From assembly GCF_001043025.1 (NCBI RefSeq), contig NZ_JYLD01000001.1:186001-250000 (forward strand): a DNA stretch of 64,000 nucleotides, given 5' to 3'. Under the pieces are notes generated by a model. That model saw only the letters and a list, made by a program, of their open reading frames with translations, ran no database searches and had not been told where the DNA came from. Each line of letters begins with the position of its first letter. Within the stretch, counting starts at the first letter, position 1. The position numbers and the translations under genes are program-made. Source of the stretch: Pseudomonas helleri. Lineage in GTDB: Bacteria; Pseudomonadota; Gammaproteobacteria; Pseudomonadales; Pseudomonadaceae. Shown in pieces: positions 1 to 10,187 of this stretch.

Positions 1-11
1 AAATTACCGCT

Positions 12-269
12 ATGGACAAAATCGTCCCAGACCCACCCCTCGATGCCTTCCACACCAGCGCCCATCGCGGCACGCTGCTGTTCGCCACCCACCCCGGTAT
101 TCCCGCACGAGACGCGCTTGAACACGTTTCGCTGCTGCTTAAAGGCGCAGAGTTAAACGCCGACGACATCAGCGCCCACCTTTCAGGCCTTGAAGCCGAA
201 CAGCTGTGGAATGTTATCCACAGCATGGAAATGGCCCGAGCGCTGGTGGACTCGCTGCTGACTGATTAA
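12..269 (+). CDS. DUF3077-like small protein
   Basis: Complete 85-residue protein of unknown function. It resembles the small acidic Pseudomonas proteins annotated as DUF3077: a short variable N-terminus, a central GIPARDALEHVSLLL segment, and a helical tail ending ARALVDSLLTD. There is no signal peptide or membrane segment. The 3' third is nearly duplicated at 16122-16220, where it is a broken remnant, so the genome carries or carried more than one copy. The reading frame opens with ATG at 12, but the upstream region is outside the window, so the start and operon context cannot be judged. Family assignment is from recall of the domain pattern; the role is not known. Confidence 0.6.
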   Translation: MDKIVPDPPLDAFHTSAHRGTLLFATHPGIPARDALEHVSLLLKGAELNADDISAHLSGLEAEQLWNVIHSMEMARALVDSLLTD

Positions 270-305
270 TGATCGCCATGAATGCGCTTGTGCTTAACCC
301 GCCAA

Positions 306-440
306 CCCTCTCCCGGAGGGAGAAGGAGCTTTACCGAGGTGGTTTCGGATTCAACGCAGTACCGTCAGCGTGTTGAAAGCCTTCAATATCCCCCAATCAG
401 TCCCCTCTCCCTCCGGGAGAGGGCTAGGGAGAGGGGCTTT
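306..440. repeat. paired CCCTCTCCC-type inverted repeats
   Basis: Two related GC-rich repeats face each other in the gap between two convergent genes. The left copy (306-330) contains CCCTCTCCCGGAGGGAGA. The right copy (401-440) contains CCCTCTCCCTCCGGGAGAGG followed by a second half-copy and CTTTT. Each can fold into a hairpin. Repeats of this type are common between Pseudomonas genes. Here they may serve as transcription stops for the flanking genes; that role is inferred. Confidence 0.6.
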
Positions 441-445
441 TGATT

Positions 446-2380
446 TTAAGCCCTGAACTGCCCCAAACTGGCCTTCAACTGCCCTGCCAGGCTATCCAGC
501 ACCTTGCCGCTGGCCGTGGTCTGCGTGACGGCCTCGGCCGCGCGTTCGGCCTGGGCATGGATCACTTCGACCCGCCCACGCACTGCATGGGCGCCCTGGG
601 CCTGATGCGCTGCGGCTTTGGTCGCATCGTCTATGGCTGTGTGCACTTGCTCAACCGAGGCCTGCACGGTCTTCTGCAATTTCACACTGCCGCGCAACAC
701 CGCCAGGCCTTCGTCCGCCTGACGCCCGGCCTGCGCAATCGCCGCGACCGCTTCTTTCGCGCCCTGCTGCAAGGCCACGATGTGCGCCTGAATATCGCCG
801 GTAGAGCTTTGGGTTTTGCTCGCCAACGCACGGACTTCATCGGCCACTACCGCAAAGCCGCGCCCCGTCTCGCCTGCCCGCGCCGCTTCAATGGCGGCGT
901 TCAACGCCAGCAGGTTGGTCTGCTCGGCAATGCCATGAATCACCGTCAGCACCACTTCGATCTGCTCGCTTTGCTGCGCCAGCCGCTCAATCACTTTGGC
1001 GCCCTCGCCCACTTGCCCTGCCAGCGCTTCAATCAAGCCGCCCACTTGCGCCGAGGTGCGGGTGTTTTCGTCAGTCGCCTGACGAATGTCCACCACTTGG
1101 CGCAGCGCCGCCTGCATCGCCTGGCTTTCAGACTGCGCCGCATCGGCCATGGTCGACAGCGCCTCAAGGCTTTGCGCCACTTCATCGCGCTGCAACTGCG
1201 CCGCCGCATCCGCCCCGGCATTGCGCATCGTCATCACGCCAATCTCGACCCCGGTGCGCTGGGCCACATCCCCCGCTTCACGCACGATGGGCTGCAACTT
1301 GTCGACAAAACGGTCAACCGCTGCCGCCATGTCGCCAATCTCGTCTTTGCTGTTCAGGCCCACGCGTTTGGTCAGGTCACCTTCGCCCGCCGCCAGGTCA
1401 TTCAGGGCGGCGTTAAGCAGCAGTAACTTGCTCACCACGCGCCGTCCCAACACCACCGCCAGCACCAGCAACACCCCAAGCCCCACCAGCGCCAGGCTCA
1501 AGCCGATGCGCCAGCGCAGCGCTTCTGCCGCCTCGCGTACGGTATGCGCGGTATTGACCTGCATTTGTGCGGCCGCTGCCTGCGCCGACTGCAAACGCGC
1601 GCCCAGGGCTTTGGAGCTTTCGCTGGCCGCGCCTTGCAGGCTGTCGTCGACCAACTGATCACTGTTCACAATCAACGACGCAAAACGCTGATCCAGCGCC
1701 GCCAGAGACTGTTCGATCGACGCAGTAGAAACGCCCATCAACACTTTGCCGATCACAACGCCGTTGGGGCTGATGGGCGCTTCGAGGTAATACACCGCCG
1801 GATCGTTGCGCGCAGCATCGAGGACTTTATCCAGCGCGCGCTCGCCCTTGCCCTTTTCCAGCAGGGCTTTATTGATCGGGTTATCACGGTTGAGGTAGCG
1901 CGTCAGATGCTGCCCCGAGGCATCGTCATACACCACGAACAGCACATTGGGATTGCGCTGGGCACGCCGAGCGAAGTCCGACAGTGTCGGCACATCGTTG
2001 TCCCAAATGGCCCTGGACGAAACGGCCGCCAGCAACTGCGCCATGTCGTTCGCGGAGTCTTTGAGGCTCTGCTCGAGCATTTCCCAGAGCTGCATCTGTT
2101 CGTCTTTTAGGCGCGGCTCCAGGCCTGCGGTCAGGCGTTGGCGGGTGCTGACCGACAACCCGTCCAGGTTGCTCTTGACCTCACGCCCGGCCAACTCCAG
2201 TTCGGCCGCCAACTGTTTGCTGTCTGCACTCAGCCCCGCATCCAGATCAGACTCCAGGGCCGTGACCGTGCTCCGCGTCAGTGCGACAGCCACCAGCACT
2301 TGCACCAAAAGAGCGATACCGAGGGTAACGAATACCGGCCGCAATAAACGGCTTTGTAACAATGAGAGTACGGCAGACAC
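446..2380 (-). CDS. methyl-accepting chemotaxis protein
   Basis: Transmembrane chemoreceptor that would signal to CheA/CheW and the flagellar motor. An N-terminal membrane helix (about residues 8-30) is followed by a periplasmic region of about 260 residues with a Cache-like core (FVVYDDASG and later [11 protein letters not shown]), a second membrane helix near 295-315, a HAMP domain ([20 protein letters not shown]) and the cytoplasmic signalling domain, whose hairpin tip carries [19 protein letters not shown] and [15 protein letters not shown]. No CheR-tethering pentapeptide is visible at the C-terminus. The frame is open to a GTG at 2395, but the GTG at 2380 is preferred because GGAGGGG lies 6-7 bases upstream. 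The ligand cannot be predicted. Confidence 0.9.
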   Translation of the reverse strand: MSAVLSLLQSRLLRPVFVTLGIALLVQVLVAVALTRSTVTALESDLDAGLSADSKQLAAELELAGREVKSNLDGLSVSTRQRLTAGLEPRLKDEQMQLWEMLEQSLKDSANDMAQLLAAVSSRAIWDNDVPTLSDFARRAQRNPNVLFVVYDDASGQHLTRYLNRDNPINKALLEKGKGERALDKVLDAARNDPAVYYLEAPISPNGVVIGKVLMGVSTASIEQSLAALDQRFASLIVNSDQLVDDSLQGAASESSKALGARLQSAQAAAAQMQVNTAHTVREAAEALRWRIGLSLALVGLGVLLVLAVVLGRRVVSKLLLLNAALNDLAAGEGDLTKRVGLNSKDEIGDMAAAVDRFVDKLQPIVREAGDVAQRTGVEIGVMTMRNAGADAAAQLQRDEVAQSLEALSTMADAAQSESQAMQAALRQVVDIRQATDENTRTSAQVGGLIEALAGQVGEGAKVIERLAQQSEQIEVVLTVIHGIAEQTNLLALNAAIEAARAGETGRGFAVVADEVRALASKTQSSTGDIQAHIVALQQGAKEAVAAIAQAGRQADEGLAVLRGSVKLQKTVQASVEQVHTAIDDATKAAAHQAQGAHAVRGRVEVIHAQAERAAEAVTQTTASGKVLDSLAGQLKASLGQFRA

Positions 2381-2399
2381 AGAAAACCCCTCCACAACG

Positions 2400-2420
2400 G
2401 TGCCATTATTTTGATGGCAC
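2400..2420 (-). promoter_or_regulatory. inverted repeat upstream of the chemoreceptor gene
   Basis: GTGCCAT and ATGGCAC form perfect 7-base arms around a 7-base AT-rich centre, about 20 bases upstream of the chosen chemoreceptor start. It could be an operator or a 5' leader hairpin near the ribosome site. On the coding strand the region also holds a weak sigma-28-like arrangement (TCAA, 15 bases, GCCATCAA), with several mismatches to the consensus. Confidence 0.35.
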
Positions 2421-2462
2421 GCTTATGAGGTTTTTGAAGCAAGGGTCATGCCGTGGATCTGG

Positions 2463-2500
2463 CTAAAACAACAAAGGGCCCCGAAGGGCCCTTTGTTTTG
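2463..2500 (-). terminator. intrinsic terminator of hisZ-purA
   Basis: Perfect 12-base-pair stem (AACAAAGGGCCC / GGGCCCTTTGTT) around a four-base CGAA loop, 12 bases beyond the purA stop. On the minus strand it is followed by TGTTTTA. This is a clear factor-independent terminator. Confidence 0.9.
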
Positions 2501-2512
2501 CATCGCGACGTG

Positions 2513-3856
<1,344 letters not shown>

Positions 3857-5044
3857 TCAAGAAGCCAGCGGCACGACGTGCCACAAGCCGTTCTGCTGAA
3901 TCAATTGGCGGTCGCAGTCCGCATCACGGGCGGCGGTCTGTGGCTGGCCAGGCAATGCCTGAACCACACGCTGACCTTCACTGCGAAGCTGGCAAACCTG
4001 CTGCCAGAGTGCCGCATCTGTGCTGTCAGGCATCCAGATACCGCCAGACGGTAGCTGAGCCTCAGCACGCCCCAGGGTTACCAGGGTTTTCAAATCGGTC
4101 GAAAAACCGGTCGCCGGACGGGCACGCCCAAACACAGCACCGATATCGTCATAACGACCGCCCTGGGCGATGGAATCCCCAACGCCCGGAACAAACACCG
4201 CAAACACCACACCTGTGTGGTAGTGATACCCACGCAACTCACCCAGGTCAAAATACAGCGGCAACTGCGGGAAACGCACCGACAACCGCTCGGCAATTGC
4301 CTGCAAGTCGTCCAGAGCGGCCATCACCTCGGCCGGAGCCTTGGCCAGACGCTCACGCGCAGCAACCAGCACTTCACGGCCGCCACACAAACCCACCAAT
4401 GCCTGAAGCATGTCGGCCAGATCGGCCGGCAAACCTTCGGTCAAGGCTGTTACTTCGTCGATCGCCTTGCGTTGCAGGGCGTCGAACAATTGTTGTTCCA
4501 CTTCAACCGACAGGTTGGCCGCACGGGCCAGCCCACGGTAAATGCCGACATGCCCCAGGTCCATGTGCACATCCGGCACATCGGCCAGTTGCAGCATGGC
4601 CAGCATCAAGCTGATGACTTCTACGTCGCTGCTCGGGCTGGCATCGCCATACAACTCGGCACCCAACTGGATCGGGCTGCGCGAGGACGACAATGCACGC
4701 GGTTGAGCATGCAGCACGCTGCCGGCGTAGCACAGACGGCTCGGGCCTTCATGACGCAAGGTATGCGCATCAATGCGCGCCACTTGCGGCGTGATGTCGG
4801 CACGAAAACCCATCTGGCGACCCGTCTTGGGGTCAATAACCTTAAAGGTCCGCAGATCGAGATCCTGGCCAGCCCCTGTCAACAGGGACTCCAGGTATTC
4901 GATATGCGGGGTGACGACGAACTCATAGCCCCAGCTCTGGAACAGATCCAACACCTGACGCCGCGCGACTTCAATGCGCGCAGCCTCTGGTGGAAGTACT
5001 TCTTCGATGCCATCTGGCAGAAGCCAGCGGTCTACCGTTGCCAT
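3857..5044 (-). CDS. hisZ: ATP phosphoribosyltransferase regulatory subunit
   Basis: Catalytically inactive paralogue of histidyl-tRNA synthetase that pairs with the short form of HisG in the first step of histidine synthesis. The class II synthetase core is recognisable: [12 protein letters not shown] near the start, then motif-2-like [15 protein letters not shown], and a histidine-binding region with [10 protein letters not shown]. At 395 residues it is the usual length and lacks the anticodon-binding domain of HisS. ATG at 5044 is the family start. Linkage of hisZ to purA is the standard Pseudomonas arrangement. No separate terminator is visible between hisZ and purA. Confidence 0.96.
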   Translation of the reverse strand: MATVDRWLLPDGIEEVLPPEAARIEVARRQVLDLFQSWGYEFVVTPHIEYLESLLTGAGQDLDLRTFKVIDPKTGRQMGFRADITPQVARIDAHTLRHEGPSRLCYAGSVLHAQPRALSSSRSPIQLGAELYGDASPSSDVEVISLMLAMLQLADVPDVHMDLGHVGIYRGLARAANLSVEVEQQLFDALQRKAIDEVTALTEGLPADLADMLQALVGLCGGREVLVAARERLAKAPAEVMAALDDLQAIAERLSVRFPQLPLYFDLGELRGYHYHTGVVFAVFVPGVGDSIAQGGRYDDIGAVFGRARPATGFSTDLKTLVTLGRAEAQLPSGGIWMPDSTDAALWQQVCQLRSEGQRVVQALPGQPQTAARDADCDRQLIQQNGLWHVVPLAS

Positions 5045-5131
5045 TACGCCATTCCCCTATGATCCGGGTGGCCAGCCAGCAGGCAAGCCTTGAGTAAAGC
5101 AGAACGTGGCTGCGTCTTTAGCGCGCACAGC

Positions 5132-5153
5132 AAAAAAGCCTGAATGACAGGCT
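5132..5153 (-). terminator. terminator downstream of hflC (distal)
   Basis: On the minus strand, AGCCTG and CAGGCT flank a five-base loop and are followed by TTTTTTG. It is the second of two tandem stops between hflC and hisZ, and protects hisZ-purA from read-through. Confidence 0.8.
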
Positions 5154-5219
5154 CAGCACATTCCTCGAAAAATCTACCGATGCTGTCATAGCCATTCGGT
5201 CAATCAAACATGCAGACGC

Positions 5220-5243
5220 AAAAAAGCCGGGAATTTCCCGGCT
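5220..5243 (-). terminator. terminator downstream of hflC (proximal)
   Basis: Near-perfect palindrome AGCCGGGAA-T-TTCCCGGCT followed, on the minus strand, by a run of six T. This is a strong factor-independent terminator for the hfq-hflX-hflK-hflC transcript. Confidence 0.9.
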
Positions 5244-5331
5244 GCCGCATCATACACACGTTTTCTAAAAGGATCACCCCGCGAGGCAATTTGCCCGCCC
5301 GGCGGAGTGCGTGTACAGGATGCTTTTTTGC

Positions 5332-5386
5332 TGCAGGAGCGAGCTTTTGGAGATCAAAAGATCGCGAGGCAAGCTCGCTCCTACAG
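5332..5386. repeat. REP family B, imperfect pair
   Basis: The right arm is intact (CGAGGCAAGCTCGCTCCTACA). The left arm begins TGCAGGAGCGAGCTT but has lost the GCCTCGCGATC portion. It lies directly after hflC. The gap 5045-5388 holds this element and the two terminators and no gene. Confidence 0.85.
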
Positions 5387-5388
5387 GT

Positions 5389-6261
5389 TTACTGCGGCTT
5401 GGACTTGTCCAGGTAGCGGAAGAACTCGCTGCTTGGGTCCAGAACCAGTACGTCGCTCTTGTTCGCAAAGCTTTCGCGGTAAGCGCGCAGGCTGCGATAG
5501 AACTTGTAGAACTCCTGGTCCTGACCGTAAGCCTTGGAGTAAATCGCAGCAGCCTGGGCATCGCCATCACCGCGTGCTTCTTCGGACTGGCGATAAGCCT
5601 CGGCCAGCAGAACACGACGTTGACGGTCGGCGTCAGCACGAATGCCTTCTGCCAGCTCGTTACCCTTGGCCCGATGCTCACGTGCTTCACGCTCACGCTC
5701 GGTGCTCATACGTTCGAAAACGCTGCGATTTACTTCTTTAGGCAGGTCAATGGCCTTGACGCGAACGTCGACCACTTCAATACCCAGCTCTTTCTCAGCC
5801 ATTTTGTTCAGCGATGCAGTGATGTCAGCCATCAATGCATCACGCTCACCCGACACCACTTCGTGCAGGGTACGCTTACCGAACTGGTCACGCAGGCCCG
5901 ATTCCAGACGACGCGACAGGCGCTCGTCAGCAATCTGCTTCATGCCCGAGGTCGCGGTGTAGAAGCGCTCGGCATCTTTCACACGCCACTTGGCGAAAGC
6001 ATCGACCATGACCGCTTTCTTTTCCAGCGTCAGGAAACGCTGCGTCGGCGCATCCAGCGTCATCAGGCGGGCGTCAAACTTGCGCACCTGGTTAACGTAA
6101 GGGATCTTCACGTGCAGGCCTGGCTGAACATCGGCCTGAACCACACGGCCGAAGCGCAACAGCACGGCACGTTCGGTTTGCGAGACGATGTAAAAGCTGT
6201 TCCAGGCAACGATCGCCACAACAACGGCAACAATAAGGGCGACCAGCGATTTATTGCTCAT
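5389..6261 (-). CDS. hflC: protease modulator HflC
   Basis: Inner-membrane SPFH/band-7 protein that, with HflK, forms the large periplasm-facing assembly around the FtsH protease and limits its action on membrane substrates. An N-terminal membrane helix (LVALIVAVVVAIVAWNSFYIV) is followed by the band-7 domain (SQTERAVLLRFGRVV) and a long charged helical region (MSTEREREAREHRAKGNE). The C-terminus has the family-like SSEFFRYLDK. Length of 290 residues is normal. Its ATG overlaps the hflK stop by one base (TGATG), so translation is coupled. It is the last gene of the hfq-hflX-hflK-hflC run. Confidence 0.96.
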   Translation of the reverse strand: MSNKSLVALIVAVVVAIVAWNSFYIVSQTERAVLLRFGRVVQADVQPGLHVKIPYVNQVRKFDARLMTLDAPTQRFLTLEKKAVMVDAFAKWRVKDAERFYTATSGMKQIADERLSRRLESGLRDQFGKRTLHEVVSGERDALMADITASLNKMAEKELGIEVVDVRVKAIDLPKEVNRSVFERMSTEREREAREHRAKGNELAEGIRADADRQRRVLLAEAYRQSEEARGDGDAQAAAIYSKAYGQDQEFYKFYRSLRAYRESFANKSDVLVLDPSSEFFRYLDKSKPQ

Positions 6262-7445
6262 CAGCGACTCTCCCTGGTACGCGGTGGTGTCGGCAGATCC
6301 GTGTTGATGTGCGTGCCAGCATCAGAACTGCTCGCCGCAGCTGCCGAACCCGTTACCGAGTTGCTGCCGCCAGTACGGCCTTCAATCATTTTGTCCAACG
6401 GCAAGTACAGCAGATTGCTCTGGCCGTTTTTGTTGCCGGTCACGAGTACTTTGCTGGTGTTGCTGAAGACATCCTGCATGGTGTCCAGGTACAGACGGTC
6501 ACGGGTCACGTCAGGATTTTTGCGGTACTCGGCCACCAGCTTGGTAAAGCGGTCAGCTTCACCCTTGGCGCGAGACACCACTTCATCACGGTAACCGTTG
6601 GCATCTTCGATGATGCGCTGTGCCTGACCACGGGCTTCCGGAACCACGCCATTGGCGTAGCTTTCGGCCTGGTTGCGGGCACGCTGCTCGTCTTCACGGG
6701 CACGGATCACGTCGTCAAAGGCTTCTTGTACTTCACGCGGTGCAGCAGCGTTTTGTACGTTGACCTGAGTCACCGTAATACCGGTTTTGTAGGTATCGAG
6801 GAAACGCTGCAGGCGCTCCTTGATCTCTACGGCCATTTGTTCACGGCCATCGGTCAACACCTGGTCCATCGACGTGGAACCCACGACGTGACGCAAGGCA
6901 CTGTCTGTGGCTTGCTGCAGACTGACTTCCGGTTGATCAACGTTCAGCACGTAGTCGCGCAGGTTGCTGATCTTGTACTGCACGGTCAGCGGCACTTCGA
7001 CGATGTTTTCGTCTTCAGTGAGCATCTGGCCCTGCTTGGTGTACGCACGCTCACGCGTTACGTTTTCCATGTACTTTTTATCGAACGGCGGCAAGTAGAT
7101 GTTCAGACCCGGACCAACCGTGTCGTAGTACTTGCCCAGGCGCAGCACGACGGCTTGCTCCTGCTCGTCGACCACATAAACCGCGCTGTACAGCCAGACG
7201 GCTGCCATAACGACCAGTACCAGGCCAAGCACACCGAAGCCGGCGCTCTTACCGCCTGAGCCACCTTCGTTGCCACCGCCACCGGTACGTTTTTTTCCAC
7301 CACCGAACAACCCATTCAGGCTTTCCTGCAGCTTTCGGAAGGCCTCGTCGAGATCCGGTGGTCCCTTGCGGTCGCCATTTTTAGGGCGTTTGCTACCCCA
7401 GGGATCTTGATTGTTCGAGTTGCCACCCGGCTCATTCCAAGCCAT
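6261..7445 (-). CDS. hflK: FtsH protease activity modulator HflK
   Basis: Partner of HflC in the FtsH-regulating membrane complex. The N-terminus is glycine-, asparagine- and lysine-rich (MAWNEPGGNSNNQDPWG), as in the family. It is followed by one membrane helix near residues 75-95, the SPFH/band-7 domain (EQEQAVVLRLGKYY) and a charged coiled region (RAREDEQRARNQAESYANG). The C-terminal tail is rich in serine and alanine. ATG 7445 is chosen over further in-frame codons upstream because GGAGAG stands just before it and homologues start MAWNEPGG. The gap to hflX is 96 bases. It overlaps hflC by one base. Confidence 0.96.
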   Translation of the reverse strand: MAWNEPGGNSNNQDPWGSKRPKNGDRKGPPDLDEAFRKLQESLNGLFGGGKKRTGGGGNEGGSGGKSAGFGVLGLVLVVMAAVWLYSAVYVVDEQEQAVVLRLGKYYDTVGPGLNIYLPPFDKKYMENVTRERAYTKQGQMLTEDENIVEVPLTVQYKISNLRDYVLNVDQPEVSLQQATDSALRHVVGSTSMDQVLTDGREQMAVEIKERLQRFLDTYKTGITVTQVNVQNAAAPREVQEAFDDVIRAREDEQRARNQAESYANGVVPEARGQAQRIIEDANGYRDEVVSRAKGEADRFTKLVAEYRKNPDVTRDRLYLDTMQDVFSNTSKVLVTGNKNGQSNLLYLPLDKMIEGRTGGSNSVTGSAAAASSSDAGTHINTDLPTPPRTRESR

Positions 7446-7541
7446 AGCGCTCTCCATCTGATAAAGCAAAGACGCGCCCACGGCGCGCCGACCAATGCTA
7501 CAGAATGCCTACCACAGCGGCACGGCCGCTTTAGGAGGCTT

Positions 7542-8843
7542 TTATTGCAAAGTGTGTTCTTCGATGAATTCCAGCGGTTGCATCCCTTCACGGCTGACCA
7601 AGCGATTGAGCTCGGAACGCGGCAGGCGTACGTCCAACAAACTGGAGCCCTCATCGTCATGCGCTTCTTTTTGCACAACCCCCAGTTCGAAGAACTGTGC
7701 ACGCAGTCGAGCAAAACGTTGCGGCAAGCGCAAGGTGCCAACGAACAAATCACTGCCCAGCAACTCGGCAATGGCCTGTTCAAGCAGCTCCAGACCTTGG
7801 TTTTCACGGGCCGACAACCAGACCCGCTGCGGTTTGCCATCGGCATCACGCTGGATCTGCGGCTCTACACCTTCAAGCAAATCGATTTTGTTGTAGACCT
7901 CAAGGATCGGCAAGTCCTGCGCGCCAATCTCGTTGAGGACGATCATCACCTGTTCGATCTGCTGCATACGCTCAGGCTCATGCGCGTCGATCACGTGCAG
8001 CAGCAAATCCGAATTGCTCGACTCTTCGAGCGTAGACCGGAATGCTTCAACAAGCTTGTGCGGCAAGTGACGAATAAAGCCCACGGTATCGGCCAGTACG
8101 ATCGGCCCCAGGTCGTCCAGGTCAACGCGGCGCAAGGTCGGGTCGAGCGTGGCGAACAATTGGTCTGCGGCAAATACGTCTGACTGCGTGACCGCATTGA
8201 ACAACGTGGACTTACCGGCGTTGGTATACCCCACCAGCGACACCGTAGGAATATCGGCGCGTTGGCGCCCTCTACGGGACTGTTCACGTTGGCTGCGGAC
8301 TTTTTTCAGACGCGACTTGATCTGGCTGATGCGGATACGCAACAGACGGCGGTCGGTTTCGAGCTGGGTTTCACCCGGCCCGCGCATACCAATGCCGCCA
8401 CCTTGACGCTCAAGGTGGGTCCAGCCGCGCACAAGACGCGTGCTCATGTGATCAAGCTGGGCCAGTTCGACCTGTAGCTTGCCTTCATGGGTACGGGCGC
8501 GTTGAGCGAAGATGTCGAGAATCAGCCCGGTGCGGTCAAGCACGCGACACTCGAACACACGTTCGAGGTTACGCTCCTGACTGGGCGTGAGGACGTGATT
8601 GAAAATCACAATGTCGACCTTCTCGGCCTTGACCAGGTCGCGCAACTCCTCGACCTTGCCACTGCCAATCAGGTACTTGGCCGAAGGCCGATGACGCGGC
8701 ACGTTGAAAAACGCGACGGTCTCGGCGCCAGCCGATACTGCTAACTCCTGGAACTCCTGCGGATCTTCGTGCGCCTCAGGGTCCTGAACTTCCAAGTGAA
8801 CGAGGATCGCCCGCTCACCACCACCGTGGCGCTCAAAGAACAA
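7542..8843 (-). CDS. hflX: ribosome rescue GTPase HflX
   Basis: GTPase of the Obg-HflX class that binds the large ribosomal subunit and splits stalled ribosomes. The N-terminal HflX domain includes RHRPSAKYLIGSGKVEEL and the linker RGPGETQLETDRR. The G domain follows, with G1 GYTNAGKST, G3 DTVGF and G4 NKID. The reading frame starts with TTG at 8843; AGGAG six bases upstream and the conserved beginning FFERHGGGERAILVHL support this unusual codon. It lies 12 bases after hfq. The hfq-hflX-hflK-hflC order is the classical enterobacterial and pseudomonad one. Confidence 0.96.
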   Translation of the reverse strand: MFFERHGGGERAILVHLEVQDPEAHEDPQEFQELAVSAGAETVAFFNVPRHRPSAKYLIGSGKVEELRDLVKAEKVDIVIFNHVLTPSQERNLERVFECRVLDRTGLILDIFAQRARTHEGKLQVELAQLDHMSTRLVRGWTHLERQGGGIGMRGPGETQLETDRRLLRIRISQIKSRLKKVRSQREQSRRGRQRADIPTVSLVGYTNAGKSTLFNAVTQSDVFAADQLFATLDPTLRRVDLDDLGPIVLADTVGFIRHLPHKLVEAFRSTLEESSNSDLLLHVIDAHEPERMQQIEQVMIVLNEIGAQDLPILEVYNKIDLLEGVEPQIQRDADGKPQRVWLSARENQGLELLEQAIAELLGSDLFVGTLRLPQRFARLRAQFFELGVVQKEAHDDEGSSLLDVRLPRSELNRLVSREGMQPLEFIEEHTLQ

Positions 8844-8855
8844 AGGAGACTCCTA

Positions 8856-9116
8856 TCAAGCGTTACCTGGCTCAGCGTCTGCCAGATCAGATTCGCTCGC
8901 GCTAGGCAGACGGATCGGACGTACTGGGACGACTGTCGAGATAGCGTGTTTGTAAACCATTTGGCTCACGGTGTTTTTCAGCAGGATCACGAACTGGTCG
9001 AACGACTCGATAGTCCCCTGCAGCTTGATACCGTTGACCAGGTAGATGGAAACGCCAACCTTCTCTTTACGCAAAGTATTCAAGTAAGGGTCTTGTAGCG
9101 AATGCCCTTTTGACAT
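8856..9116 (-). CDS. hfq: RNA chaperone Hfq
   Basis: Sm-like hexameric RNA chaperone that promotes pairing of small RNAs with mRNAs and, in Pseudomonas, works with Crc in catabolite repression. The Sm1 motif ([20 protein letters not shown]) and Sm2 motif ([12 protein letters not shown]) are intact, including the family-defining YKHA. The tail is short, as in pseudomonads, giving 86 residues. The frame extends upstream, but ATG 9116 is right: GGAG is eight bases before it and Hfq proteins begin [10 protein letters not shown]. It lies 90 bases after miaA, behind a U-rich leader described separately, and 12 bases before hflX. Confidence 0.98.
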   Translation of the reverse strand: MSKGHSLQDPYLNTLRKEKVGVSIYLVNGIKLQGTIESFDQFVILLKNTVSQMVYKHAISTVVPVRPIRLPSASESDLADAEPGNA

Positions 9117-9131
9117 GTGCCGCACTCCTGT

Positions 9132-9176
9132 AAGGATAAAAAAATAGATACAAAAATTAGATGGCGATGTCGCCAT
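9132..9176 (-). promoter_or_regulatory. hairpin plus U-rich leader upstream of hfq
   Basis: In the 90-base gap between miaA and hfq, ATGGCGATGTCGCCAT (9161-9176) is a perfect palindrome. On the hfq-sense strand it is followed by CTAATTTTTG and then by a second run of seven T, ending before the AGGAG of hfq. It could stop part of the miaA transcript, or be a U-rich Hfq-binding site for autoregulation. Both roles are inferred. Confidence 0.45.
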
Positions 9177-9206
9177 ACCCATAGGATAGACGGCAATTTC
9201 CGGGAC

Positions 9207-10187
9207 TCAGCTCAATATGGAGACCGATCCCAAGTATTTCAAGGCGCGCGGCAGATTGTCGCAGTCCAGGCTGTCCAGCCAATGTAGATCATCCCAACCG
9301 CGCAACCAGGTGAACTGACGTTTGGCCAATTGGCGCGTAGCAATGATGCCGCGCTCCTGCATCTCGGTCGCTGTCAGCTTGCCGTCCAGATAATCCCAGA
9401 CTTGGCGGTAGCCCACTGCACGTATAGACGGCAACCCGGCGTGCAGGTCACTTCTATCTCGCAGGGCTAAGACCTCGTCGATGAATCCCTGTTCCAGCAT
9501 TTGCATGAATCTTTGCGCGATTCTTTCATGCAGCACCTGCCGGTTCGCCGGAGCGATGGCCAGTTGGGCGACAGTATAGGGCAATTGGCCGCCGCCAGAA
9601 GCTGCTGCTTTAGTAGATTCTTCAGATTGTTTGTGCCGGTGGGCCGTCATGCTCAGGCCGCTCACCCGATACACCTCTAACGCCCGGGTCAGACGCTGCG
9701 GGTCATTGGGGTGAATGCGCGCCGCCGACTCCGGGTCGACCGCTGCCAACTGATCATGCAGCGCCTGCCAGCCAAGGCGTTGGGCTTCTTCTTCAAGTTG
9801 CGCCCGCACCTGCGGGTCGGCGGCCGGCATGTCGGCCAGGCCTTCAAGCAACGCTTTGTAATACAACATTGTGCCACCCACCAACAGCGGGATATTGCCC
9901 CGTGCGGTGATCTCGGCCATGGACTGCAGCGCATCGCGGCGAAAATCAGCCGCCGAATAGCTCTCGGCCGGGTCAATGATGTCGATCAACCGGTGCGGGT
10001 GCGCCGCCAGAATTTCTTTGGACGGCTTGGCCGTGCCGATGTCCATGCCGCGATACACCAGCGCCGAATCCACGCTGACCAGCTCGCACGGCAATACTTT
10101 GCTCAGCTCGATCGCCAGATCCGTTTTGCCTGCGGCGGTGGGGCCCATCAAAAATATGGCCGGGGGTAAAGCCTTGGAACCTGTCAT
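9207..10187 (-). CDS. miaA: tRNA dimethylallyltransferase
   Basis: Adds a dimethylallyl group to N6 of A37 in tRNAs that read codons starting with U, the first step towards ms2i6A. The P-loop [14 protein letters not shown] lies near the N-terminus, followed by [16 protein letters not shown] and the substrate-site region [11 protein letters not shown]. The C-terminal part contains [15 protein letters not shown] and [12 protein letters not shown], all family signatures. The frame is open further upstream inside mutL, but ATG 10187 is chosen: it overlaps the mutL stop as ATGA and gives the normal length of about 326 residues. The coupled mutL-miaA-hfq order is conserved in many gammaproteobacteria. 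Confidence 0.97.
   Translation of the reverse strand: MTGSKALPPAIFLMGPTAAGKTDLAIELSKVLPCELVSVDSALVYRGMDIGTAKPSKEILAAHPHRLIDIIDPAESYSAADFRRDALQSMAEITARGNIPLLVGGTMLYYKALLEGLADMPAADPQVRAQLEEEAQRLGWQALHDQLAAVDPESAARIHPNDPQRLTRALEVYRVSGLSMTAHRHKQSEESTKAAASGGGQLPYTVAQLAIAPANRQVLHERIAQRFMQMLEQGFIDEVLALRDRSDLHAGLPSIRAVGYRQVWDYLDGKLTATEMQERGIIATRQLAKRQFTWLRGWDDLHWLDSLDCDNLPRALKYLGSVSILS

Noticed and set aside
5274..5696. 140-codon minus-strand frame at the hflC end
   Set aside because: Out of frame with hflC and runs through a REP and a terminator; not a gene and not the missing DUF2065 gene.
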